Shown here: one piece after another, positions 1-8,203 of the stretch
Layout: each line of letters starts with the position of its first letter
Position numbering within the stretch: position 1 is the stretch's first letter
DNA from: JACKBJ01 sp964549495
Lineage (GTDB): Bacteria; Chloroflexota; Anaerolineae; Epilineales; Epilineaceae
Reading direction: 5' to 3'
Length of the DNA: 16,897 nt
Assembly: GCA_964549495.1 (NCBI GenBank)
Contig: CAZJWJ010000106.1
Span: 1-16,897, forward strand
Program-made: the position numbers and the translations under genes
Notes under the pieces: generated by a model
Database searches by the model: none
What the model saw: the letters and a program-made list of their open reading frames with translations, nothing else
Told to the model about the DNA's origin: nothing

Positions 1-227
1 CCGGACTCGTAGCAGGCGCGGACCACGCCCTGCATGGCGTTGCTCTCGATCCGCTCGATGGCCGAGCGGAGCGGGCAGACCTGACCGGGCAGGCAATGAC
101 TGGCCTCGACCGGTAGGTCCTCGGTGGTATTGACGTAGACGGCGAAGCCCTGGGCCTGCGCTGCAGCCCCTCCGAGATGGAGGGCGCTGACAAGGAGCAG
201 GGCCAGGCAAGGCGCACGGAGCTTCAC
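1..227 (-). CDS. Secreted CSLREA-like protein, N-terminus only (cut by left window edge)
   Basis: This is the first 75 codons of a gene that runs off the left edge. I chose the GTG at 227 because AGGAG lies about 8 nt upstream; the in-frame ATG at 245 overlaps that ribosome binding site. The product opens with a clear Sec signal peptide: a basic start (KLR), a hydrophobic core (CLALLLVSALHLGG) and a small-residue cleavage region (AAAQAQ). The mature part begins FAVYVNTTEDLP and continues with CLPGQVCPLRSAIERI. The pattern VNTTxD followed by C-x-LR-x-AI resembles the CSLREA motif found near the N-terminus of large exported beta-helix or adhesin-like proteins, which are frequent in Chloroflexota. 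The catalytic or adhesive part, if any, lies outside the window. The export call is firm; the CSLREA assignment is moderate because the motif reads CPLRSA, not CSLREA. Confidence 0.68.
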   Translation of the reverse strand, partial: MKLRAPCLALLLVSALHLGGAAAQAQGFAVYVNTTEDLPVEASHCLPGQVCPLRSAIERIESNAMQGVVRACYES

Positions 228-273
228 GGCGGTCTCTCCTCGCATCGGATTCGGCTCGGCGGCATCACGAGTG

Positions 274-310
274 GCCTTCGGACCGTCGCATCCATGGATG
301 GTCCGAAGCC
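274..310 (-). promoter_or_regulatory. Leader hairpin upstream of the CSLREA-like gene
   Basis: TTCGGACC (277-284) and GGTCCGAA (300-307) form an 8-bp perfect inverted repeat, imperfectly extended outward to 274-310. The 15-nt loop contains the 10-nt palindrome ATCCATGGAT. It lies between the predicted transcription start near 322 and the GTG at 227, so it would fold in the 5' leader. It also lies downstream of the sugar dehydrogenase stop (353) and could act as that gene's terminator, but no T-run follows it. Confidence 0.45.
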
Positions 311-328
311 AAGGGCCCGACGTCGGGC

Positions 329-337
329 ATTATACCA
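329..337 (-). promoter_or_regulatory. Extended -10 promoter for the CSLREA-like gene
   Basis: On the minus strand this reads TGG-TATAAT, an exact consensus -10 hexamer at 329-334 preceded by the TGn extension. No good -35 is present at 16-18 nt, as expected for extended -10 promoters. It sits just past the stop codon of the preceding minus-strand gene and gives a leader of about 95 nt. Confidence 0.6.
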
Positions 338-352
338 GAGGGAGTCCGGGGA

Positions 353-1729
353 TCAGGGCTCGTCCGCTCCGGCGTGGTAGATGCGATAGACACGGCTGCC
401 TCCGGGATCGGAGACCAGTAGGCTGCCGTCCTGCGCTTGGACCAGGTCCACCGGACTGCCCCAGCGGCGCGTGTCCGGGCGCAGCCAGCCGCTGACGAAG
501 TCGAAGACCTCGCCTCGGGGAGCCCAACCGTTGAAGGGAATCCTGACGATGCTGTAGCCGGTCGGCAGGCTCCGCCGGGCGTCGGAGCCGGATAGGGCCA
601 CGTAGAGGTCGCCGCGGTAGGTCTCGGGAAACTGGGTGCCGGTGTAAAAAAGAATGCCGGCCACACCGCTCTGCGCCTCCAGTTCGACCATGGGCGCGAG
701 GGTGCCGTCACAGAATCGCGACTCGCCGGAGATTCCCGGATCGCGCCTGGCGTCTCCGAAGCAGTAGGGCCAACCGAAGTGGGCTCCGGGACCGAGACGG
801 TTGATCTCGTCCGGCGGCTCGCCCTCGCCCAGCCCTTCGCGGCCGCGGTCGCCGGCCCAGACATCGCCGGTCTCGGGATGGAAGGCCAGTCCCAGCACCT
901 GGCGCAGCCCGGCGCTGTAGAGTTTGGCTTCGCCCCCGTCCAGCCGCATCTGCAGCACGGCGGCCCGCCGCGGGTCTTCGGTGACCTCGCAATGGTTGCA
1001 GCCGCCGGACACGCCGACGTAGAGCAGGCCGTCCGGTCCGACCGCCAGCGAGCGCTCCGGATAGCCGGCGGGTGGGTCGAGCTCGAGGATGCGCTCGGCC
1101 GGCCCGGAGGGCTGCAGATCACCCTCGGTGTAGGGAAAACGCAACACGCCGTCAGCGCAGGCCACGAACAGCCAGCCCTCGGCAAAGTCTAGCCCGTAGG
1201 GCCGGTGGAGGATGCCGCCTTCGGCATAGATGGCCAGAGCCTCGGGATCCATCAAGCCGTTGGCATCGCGATCGGGTAGGACCAGGATGCGATTCTGGGA
1301 CGGCACGCTGGCGAAGACATCTCCGTTGGGTGCCACCGCCAAACCCGACAGGGGGGGCTCCACCTCGGCATAGACCGAGATGCCGAATCCGGGCGGCAGG
1401 CTCAGGGGCTCGGGCGCCGCCCGCAGAGCGGTCGGCGCGCCGGTAGCGGTCGGCATGGCGCCGGGCGTGGGACTGGCCGCGACAAAGGCCGGCAAGGCGG
1501 GCGTCGCATTGTCGAGCGTCAAGGGAGAGCGAGGCGGAATGGGTGTCGCCCCTTGACAGGCCGCGATCGATAGCAGCCAGCCGAGCGATAGCAGCCAGGC
1601 GATCGATGGAAACCCTCGCCGCAGCGCCGGCCCTCCACCGCGGAAGGCCGGATCGAGACCGCGCCGTCGTTCCTCGGAGGGTCGGCGAGGTGGGATGGGA
1701 TTCGAACTGACTGCCTGCGATGCGTTCAA
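353..1729 (-). CDS. PQQ-dependent sugar dehydrogenase-like lipoprotein (glucose/sorbosone dehydrogenase family)
   Basis: The product is a periplasmic or surface-anchored six-bladed beta-propeller of the glucose/sorbosone dehydrogenase family, members of which oxidise sugars with PQQ. Family signatures are GLRQVLGLAFHPETGDVWAGD, then PPDEIN, GAHFGWPYC, and near the C-terminus SPVDLVQAQDGSLLVSDPGGSRVYRIY. A lipoprotein signal with lipobox SIAAC lies around 1560-1620, followed by a Pro/Thr/Ala-rich linker. The start is uncertain. TTG at 1729 has AGGAG 7 nt upstream and lies downstream of the predicted transcription start, but it puts about 45 residues before the hydrophobic core. CTG at 1624, preceded by GGTGGAGG, would give a textbook signal peptide (MRRGFPS plus core). 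ATG at 1819 lies upstream of the likely promoter and is unlikely. Sugar substrate and PQQ binding are inferred from the family. Confidence 0.85.
   Translation of the reverse strand: MNASQAVSSNPIPPRRPSEERRRGLDPAFRGGGPALRRGFPSIAWLLSLGWLLSIAACQGATPIPPRSPLTLDNATPALPAFVAASPTPGAMPTATGAPTALRAAPEPLSLPPGFGISVYAEVEPPLSGLAVAPNGDVFASVPSQNRILVLPDRDANGLMDPEALAIYAEGGILHRPYGLDFAEGWLFVACADGVLRFPYTEGDLQPSGPAERILELDPPAGYPERSLAVGPDGLLYVGVSGGCNHCEVTEDPRRAAVLQMRLDGGEAKLYSAGLRQVLGLAFHPETGDVWAGDRGREGLGEGEPPDEINRLGPGAHFGWPYCFGDARRDPGISGESRFCDGTLAPMVELEAQSGVAGILFYTGTQFPETYRGDLYVALSGSDARRSLPTGYSIVRIPFNGWAPRGEVFDFVSGWLRPDTRRWGSPVDLVQAQDGSLLVSDPGGSRVYRIYHAGADEP
1568..1598 (-). repeat. In-frame tandem duplication inside the lipoprotein signal peptide
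   Basis: CGATAGCAGCCAG occurs at 1568-1580 and again at 1586-1598, an 18-nt period equal to six codons. It encodes the hydrophobic core as two near-identical hexapeptides (AWLLSL, GWLLSI) just before the lipobox cysteine. Confidence 0.7.
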
Positions 1730-1768
1730 CCCGGGTCTCCTCGAAGCTTGGCATGCGTCTTCGGTCCC

Positions 1769-1792
1769 ATTGTAGCGAAAAGCCCGCCGGCC
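1769..1792 (-). promoter_or_regulatory. Promoter-like element of the sugar dehydrogenase gene (copy 1 of a shared 24-nt motif)
   Basis: The minus strand carries a TACAAT -10 at 1769-1774 with a GGCCGGC block about 11 nt upstream and no recognisable -35 at 16-18 nt. The element matches 10858-10881 at 21 of 24 positions, including ATTGTAGCG and GCCGGCC as read on the plus strand. It would start transcription near 1762. Confidence 0.5.
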
Positions 1793-1805
1793 GTGCTTGG
1801 CCGGC
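1786..1805. promoter_or_regulatory. GC-rich dyad between divergent promoters
   Basis: GCCGGCC (1786-1792) and GGCCGGC (1799-1805) form a perfect inverted repeat around GTGCTT. It lies between the minus-strand -10 (1769-1774) and the plus-strand -10 (1820-1825) and overlaps the plus-strand -35. A shared operator is possible, but GGCCGGCC-type words are common in DNA this GC-rich. Confidence 0.35.
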
Positions 1806-1825
1806 CCCGGACCCGGCATTACAAT
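1797..1825 (+). promoter_or_regulatory. Sigma-70-type promoter of the MshC-like ligase gene
   Basis: TTGGCC (1797-1802), a 17-nt spacer and TACAAT (1820-1825). Transcription would begin near 1832, leaving a leader of about 38 nt before ATG 1870. Confidence 0.55.
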
Positions 1826-1869
1826 CGGCCGCGCCGTCCCGTCCAGACCCGCGACCAGGAGCCCCGAGC

Positions 1870-3147
1870 ATGCAGCTCTACGATGCCCTTCGGCAGCGCC
1901 GCGAGCGATTCCGTCCGCCAACCGGGCGGCCGATCGGCGTCTACGTCTGCGGCATCACGCCCTACGACACGACCCACCTCGGCCATGCCTTCACCTACCT
2001 GGTCTTCGACGTGTTGATCCGCCATTTCGAGGTGGCGCGCGGATGGTCGGTGCGCTACGTACAAAACCTGACCGATGTCGATGACGACATCCTGCGCAAG
2101 GCCGACGAGAGCGGCCGCGACTGGCGCGAGCTCGGGCTGGAGTGGACCCTGCGCTTCCGCCAGGACATGGCCTGGCTGGGCCTGCGCCCGCCGGACCGCT
2201 TCCCGGGCGTCAGCTCGGTCATGCCGCAGATCGTCGACGCCGTGGAGCGTCTCCTTTCCGAGGGCCCGGCCTATGCCGCCGGCTGCAGCGTCTACTTCGA
2301 ATTCGACGCGGATCGAGAGATCCAAGCCGAGATGGGGCTGGATCGTCAGGCCCTCTTGCGCATCGCCAACGAACGGGGCAACGATCCGGAGGATCCCAAC
2401 AAGCGCGATCCGCTGGACTTCGTGCTCTGGCAAGCGGCCAAGCCTGGCGAGCCGGCCTGGAACAGCCCTTGGGGTCCCGGACGACCGGGCTGGCACATCG
2501 AATGCTCCAGCATGGCGCTGGAGCACCTCGGCCCCCGGCTTGACATCCACGGTGGCGGCCGCGATCTGGCCTTCCCGCACCATGCCTGCGAGCGCGCGCA
2601 ATGTCGTCCGCTGGTCCCGGATCAACCCTGGACGCGCATCTGGATGCATTGCGCGATGGTCGAGATGGACGGCCAGAAGATGAGCAAGAGCCTGGGCAAC
2701 CTGGTCATGCTCCGCGAGCTGGCCGAGGCGCACCATCCGGATGCCATCCGCCTCTACCTGCTCCGCCATCCCTATCGAAAAGCCTGGACTTGGAGCCCTG
2801 AGCGCCTGGCCGAGACCGAAGCCTGGATGCAGACCCTAAACGCCGCGATGCGCCGCGAGCCGGGCCGGGGCCGAGCCCTGGATCCGGCCAGCTTCGGGCC
2901 CCGCTTCACCGCGGCGCTGGAGGACGATCTGAATACGCCGCTGGCGATCGACGTGACGCTCGAGCTAGCCGACAGCATCATCGCCGCCGGCCCAGGCAGC
3001 GACGTGCGCGCCGCGCAGGACGTGCTGCGCGCCACAGCCGGGCATATCCTCGGCCTGCGCCTGGATGCCTTCGATGCCGGACCGACGGAGGTCGAGCCCT
3101 GGCCGGAGCCCGAGATCGCCGACCCGGACATCGCCCGCGCCGACTGA
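1870..3147 (+). CDS. MshC-like cysteine ligase (cysteinyl-tRNA synthetase family, no anticodon-binding domain)
   Basis: This class I Rossmann-fold enzyme of 425 residues activates cysteine with ATP. It has the HIGH motif (HLGH, residues 36-39), KMSKS (270-274) and the Zn ligands expected in CysRS/MshC (Cys27, Cys212 in WHIEC, and FPHH at 235-238). Three features point to MshC, the cysteine:GlcN-inositol ligase of mycothiol synthesis, not tRNA charging. The first motif reads CGITPYDTTHLGH, where CysRS normally has CGPTVYD. YVQNLTDVDD and GRDWRELG also follow MshC. The protein ends soon after the DALR-like helices (EDDLNTP at the start), lacking the roughly 60-residue anticodon-binding tail of CysRS. 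Against this, PLDFVLWQAAKPGEP is equally typical of CysRS. The amine acceptor is unknown. It is divergent from the sugar dehydrogenase and monocistronic here. ATG 1870 starts the conserved domain, and an upstream in-frame extension is not needed. Confidence 0.8.
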   Translation: MQLYDALRQRRERFRPPTGRPIGVYVCGITPYDTTHLGHAFTYLVFDVLIRHFEVARGWSVRYVQNLTDVDDDILRKADESGRDWRELGLEWTLRFRQDMAWLGLRPPDRFPGVSSVMPQIVDAVERLLSEGPAYAAGCSVYFEFDADREIQAEMGLDRQALLRIANERGNDPEDPNKRDPLDFVLWQAAKPGEPAWNSPWGPGRPGWHIECSSMALEHLGPRLDIHGGGRDLAFPHHACERAQCRPLVPDQPWTRIWMHCAMVEMDGQKMSKSLGNLVMLRELAEAHHPDAIRLYLLRHPYRKAWTWSPERLAETEAWMQTLNAAMRREPGRGRALDPASFGPRFTAALEDDLNTPLAIDVTLELADSIIAAGPGSDVRAAQDVLRATAGHILGLRLDAFDAGPTEVEPWPEPEIADPDIARAD

Positions 3148-3234
3148 CAAGACCATGCGCCGGAAGGCCGCGCAGCTCCACGGATCGAGACCGGTCCGAG
3201 GCGCGGGCCAGGTTCATGGGGGAGCGCCCGGACG

Positions 3235-5418
<2,184 letters not shown>

Positions 5419-5459
5419 GGAAGGACTCCTCGGTTTGGCGGCCAAGGGGCGTCGACACG

Positions 5460-7511
5460 CTAGCCGCGGCGAAGCAGCAGATCGCCGCCGCTCGAGATCT
5501 CCGCGCGCCAGGCCCCGGTCAAGAGGATGGTGGTGTCGTCTTGGAGCAGGAGGCTCGGCACCGGCGGGCTCTGGCCTGCACGCAGCGCAGCCCGCCATAG
5601 GACGGGGATCGAGCGCCGCGATCCGTCCGGCAGGACGACCTCCCGCATGCCAGCCTGGCCCGCGGTGGTGCGCTCACTCGTCAGCGCGGGCCACGCTCGC
5701 GGCTCGGCCCCGCTCAGGCGAAGTCGCAGCGTAACCAGCTCGATCGGCCGGCCGGCGTGCACAAAACCATAGCGGCGACGGTGAGCGGCCTCGAAATGCG
5801 GGCGCGGGTCGTCATCATCGGGCCATTCGACATCCAGCTCCCAGGACTGACCCGCGTAGCGCAGCGCGGCCGCTCGATGCTCTCGAAGCCCGCCCGTCGC
5901 CGCGACTCGGCCCGGCGCGCCGACGTCGCCGCGCGCCGGAGAACCATCCGACGTCGAGATACCGGACTTACCGAGTCCCAGCTGCGCTTCGGCCTCCGCG
6001 CGCAACTCGGCGAAGACCTGCTCGAGGTCGGGCGCGGAGCTCCCGGCCTGGCGCAAGACCGAGCGCGAAGTCAGGGCCAGGGGCGGCGCCATCGCCAAGC
6101 CAAAGGCCGAGAGCGCGCCGGGCGCCAGCGGCAAGAGGACCTCGCGAGCCCCGATGGCCGAGGCCAGGTCGCAGGCGTGCAATCCGGCCGCGCCACCGAA
6201 GGCTATCAAGCAGTATTCGGCCGGGTCGCGGCCCTCCTCGACCGAGACGCGCCGGAGGGCGCGCTCCATCCGCGCCTCGGCAACCCGGATCGCGGCCAGC
6301 GCGGCATCTTCGATCGATGTGGCCAGCCCGCTCGCCAGCGGCTCGAAGGCCCGGCGGGCGGCCGCGCCGTCCAGCTGCAGTCCGCCGGCCAGCGGCCGGT
6401 CGGCCGGCAGCCGGCCGAGGACGACCTGGGCATCGGTCAGAGTGGGCTGCACCCCGCCTCGGCCATAGGCTGCCGGGCCGGGCCGGGCGCCGGCGCTCTC
6501 GGGCCCGACGTGAAGGCCGCCGGCCGGGTCCAGGCGGACGATGGAGCCCCCGCCTGCACCGACCGTGTGCACGGCCACGCTGGGGCGGTGCACGGGCAGG
6601 CCGGCGATCTCGGTCCAACTGCTGTAGGGCAGCTCGCCTTCGCAGAGCGCGACATCGGTCGACGTCCCGCCCATGTCGAAGCTGATGCAATGGCTGCGCC
6701 CGGCCCGGCGCGCGCAGGCCAATGCACCGACCACCCCGGCCGCCGGCCCCGAGAGAACGGTCGAGACGGGCAGCCGCGCCGCGCTGGACGGCGGGATGGC
6801 GCCGGCATGCGAAGCCATGATCGACAGCGGGCGCGGCGCCGCATCGCGGGCCAAGCGCCGCAGGTAGCGCCGCATGAGCGGCATGACGTAGGCGTTGACC
6901 GCGGTGGTGCTGGCCCGCTCGTACTCGCGGATCTCCGGCAGCACCTCCACCGAGAGCGAGACCGCCTCGGTCAGGCGCGCATGCTCACGCAAGTAGCTGC
7001 CCAGACGGCGCTCGTGCTCCGGTCGCAGATAGGAGAAGAGAAGGCAGACGGCCACCGCCTCGGCCGGCGACGCGGCGATCTGGGCGGCCAGCCGCTCCAG
7101 CTCGGCCTCGCTGGGCTCGCGCAGCACCTGCCCATCGGCAGCGACGCGCTCGGCGAGCTCGAAGATCAGACCGCCTCCGCCGCCGCCGAGACTGGCTCGC
7201 GGTGGCGGCTCGAAATCGTATAGCCCCCGGCGCTCTCCGCGCCCCAGTTCCAGCAGGTCCCCGAATCCCTGCGTGGCGACGAAGGCCAGGCGGGCCCCCC
7301 GGCGCTCGAGCAAGGCATTGGTGGCGACGGTGCTGCCATGCACCACCCGGGATCGAGCTTCGGGGTCCAGGGACTCGAGGCCGTCCAGCACGCTCCGCGC
7401 CGGGTCGTCGGGACTGGAGAGTCGTTTCTCGACGGTCAGACCGTCCGGGCCAGAGACCACGAAGTCGGTGAAGGTGCCGCCGGCGTCGACCCCGATGCGC
7501 AACTCGCTCAT
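5460..7511 (-). CDS. Hydantoinase/oxoprolinase family protein, A (ATP-binding) subunit
   Basis: A 683-residue HyuA-type protein, the usual A-subunit length. The family couples ATP hydrolysis to opening of cyclic amides such as hydantoins or 5-oxoproline. It shows the ASKHA-fold nucleotide motifs GVDAGGTFTDFVV (phosphate-1, residues 8-20) and FDMGGTSTDVAL (phosphate-2), plus HGSTVATNALLE at 58-69. Domain order is Hydant_A_N, hydantoinase A, then a C-terminal region ending DDTTILLTGAWRAE. Most relatives work with a B subunit (HyuB), which is absent from this window; downstream is a DUF255 gene instead. The substrate cannot be read from sequence. ATG 7511 is preceded by GAGGGG and starts directly in the conserved domain. 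Confidence 0.9.
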   Translation of the reverse strand: MSELRIGVDAGGTFTDFVVSGPDGLTVEKRLSSPDDPARSVLDGLESLDPEARSRVVHGSTVATNALLERRGARLAFVATQGFGDLLELGRGERRGLYDFEPPPRASLGGGGGGLIFELAERVAADGQVLREPSEAELERLAAQIAASPAEAVAVCLLFSYLRPEHERRLGSYLREHARLTEAVSLSVEVLPEIREYERASTTAVNAYVMPLMRRYLRRLARDAAPRPLSIMASHAGAIPPSSAARLPVSTVLSGPAAGVVGALACARRAGRSHCISFDMGGTSTDVALCEGELPYSSWTEIAGLPVHRPSVAVHTVGAGGGSIVRLDPAGGLHVGPESAGARPGPAAYGRGGVQPTLTDAQVVLGRLPADRPLAGGLQLDGAAARRAFEPLASGLATSIEDAALAAIRVAEARMERALRRVSVEEGRDPAEYCLIAFGGAAGLHACDLASAIGAREVLLPLAPGALSAFGLAMAPPLALTSRSVLRQAGSSAPDLEQVFAELRAEAEAQLGLGKSGISTSDGSPARGDVGAPGRVAATGGLREHRAAALRYAGQSWELDVEWPDDDDPRPHFEAAHRRRYGFVHAGRPIELVTLRLRLSGAEPRAWPALTSERTTAGQAGMREVVLPDGSRRSIPVLWRAALRAGQSPPVPSLLLQDDTTILLTGAWRAEISSGGDLLLRRG

Positions 7512-7571
7512 CGGCGGCCCCTCGCCTGCCGGTCCGCCGGTCGCAGTTCTACGGTTTCGGTAGACGCGAAG

Positions 7572-7595
7572 GGAGCGGGCCTCGCGGCCCGCTCC
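7572..7595 (-). terminator. Stable hairpin between the acyl carrier protein and HyuA genes
   Basis: A perfect 10-bp stem, GGAGCGGGCC (7572-7581) with GGCCCGCTCC (7586-7595), closes a 4-nt loop. It begins about 60 nt after the acyl carrier protein stop. On the minus strand it is followed by CCTTCGCG, not a T-run, so it may be a weak or factor-assisted terminator, or an RNA-stabilising element that sets relative expression of the two genes. Confidence 0.55.
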
Positions 7596-7653
7596 ACCTC
7601 CCTCGTCTCGTCACCGATCATCGGCGCCTCGCGGCGCGCAGGAACCGGGCGGA

Positions 7654-7911
7654 CTACTGGTTGCTCAGCTCGTTGTGGATGAACTTGACCGCGTCGCCGA
7701 CGGTCTTGATCTGCTGGGCGTCGTCTTCGCTGATGTCGCCGACGCCGAACTTGTCCTCGAAGTCCATGATCATCTCGGCCAGATCCAACGAGTCCGCTTC
7801 GAGATCGTCCTTGAAGCTCTGCTCGAGCGTGATGCTTTCGGCATCGACGCTGAGGTTTTCCGCAATGATCTCGCGAATGCGGGCGAAGACCTCGTCACTC
7901 GTCATCGCCAT
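7654..7911 (-). CDS. acpP: Acyl carrier protein
   Basis: An 85-residue acidic four-helix acyl carrier protein, the normal length. The phosphopantetheine attachment serine is Ser41 in DLEADSLDLAEM, where AcpS-type transferases modify it. The end, TVGDAVKFIHNEL, is the usual helix IV. It carries acyl chains for fatty acid synthesis. No fabD, fabG or fabF lies next to it here, so it stands apart from the usual cluster. ATG 7911 follows AAGGAG at a long 12-nt spacing; ATG 7905 (MTSDE) is the alternative. Its promoter (7999-8027) is the best in the window. The leader carries two predicted hairpins, including GCCCCC/GGGGGC around a 5-nt loop very near the 5' end. Confidence 0.95.
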   Translation of the reverse strand: MAMTSDEVFARIREIIAENLSVDAESITLEQSFKDDLEADSLDLAEMIMDFEDKFGVGDISEDDAQQIKTVGDAVKFIHNELSNQ

Positions 7912-7998
7912 GATGGATGTCGTCTCCTTCTGATGGCTGCATGCGTTCGGGCCACCGCCCGTCCGAAGAATAGGGCCCCCTGCTGGGGGGGCGGCGAG

Positions 7999-8027
7999 AG
8001 TATAGGGCCGGCCGCGGACCGCGTCAA
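7999..8027 (-). promoter_or_regulatory. Strong sigma-70-type promoter of the acyl carrier protein gene
   Basis: On the minus strand TTGACG (8022-8027), a 17-nt spacer and TATACT (7999-8004). Only one position of each hexamer differs from consensus. Transcription would begin near 7992, giving a leader of about 80 nt that starts with a GC-rich hairpin. Confidence 0.75.
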
Positions 8028-8035
8028 TCGAAGCC

Positions 8036-8064
8036 TTGACCGAAGCGCATCGCTAGGACATACT
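8036..8064 (+). promoter_or_regulatory. Sigma-70-type promoter of the isoprenoid operon
   Basis: TTGACC (8036-8041), a 17-nt spacer and CATACT (8059-8064). The -35 lies 8 nt from the -35 of the opposing promoter, so the two polymerases would bind back to back. The predicted start near 8071 falls on the 12-nt perfect palindrome CCTTCCGGAAGG (8072-8083). The leader to ATG 8204 is about 130 nt and contains a second palindrome, ACCCGCGGGT (8101-8110). Confidence 0.65.
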
Positions 8065-8203
8065 GCCGCGGCCTTCCGGAAGGGAGAACACCCGGCCCGA
8101 CCCGCGGGTTACGCCCAGTCGCCAGCGGTCCGACAGCCGCTCGATCCGAGTTCCGATCGGGCCGGCCGCATTCGCCAGCCACCGACCAGAGCCTCGAAAC
8201 GCC

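Noticed and set aside
1690..1725. A tRNA-like T-loop word (GTTCGAATCCC on the minus strand)
   Set aside because: The bases on either side do not form a T-stem, and no acceptor, D or anticodon arm can be built. It lies in the dehydrogenase gene's 5' region and is probably chance.
3148..3234. Search for a terminator between the convergent ligase and DUF255 genes
   Set aside because: Only short GC-rich palindromes such as GACCGGTC are present, with no T-run; not enough to call a terminator.
5757..7223. A 488-codon plus-strand frame opposite the HyuA gene
   Set aside because: The translation is Gly/Arg/Gln-rich with no motifs; the opposite strand encodes intact HyuA signatures.
7548..7564. Imperfect inverted repeat TCTAC/GTAGA upstream of HyuA
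   Set aside because: Only 5 bp pair and the inner bases mismatch; no convincing promoter surrounds it.
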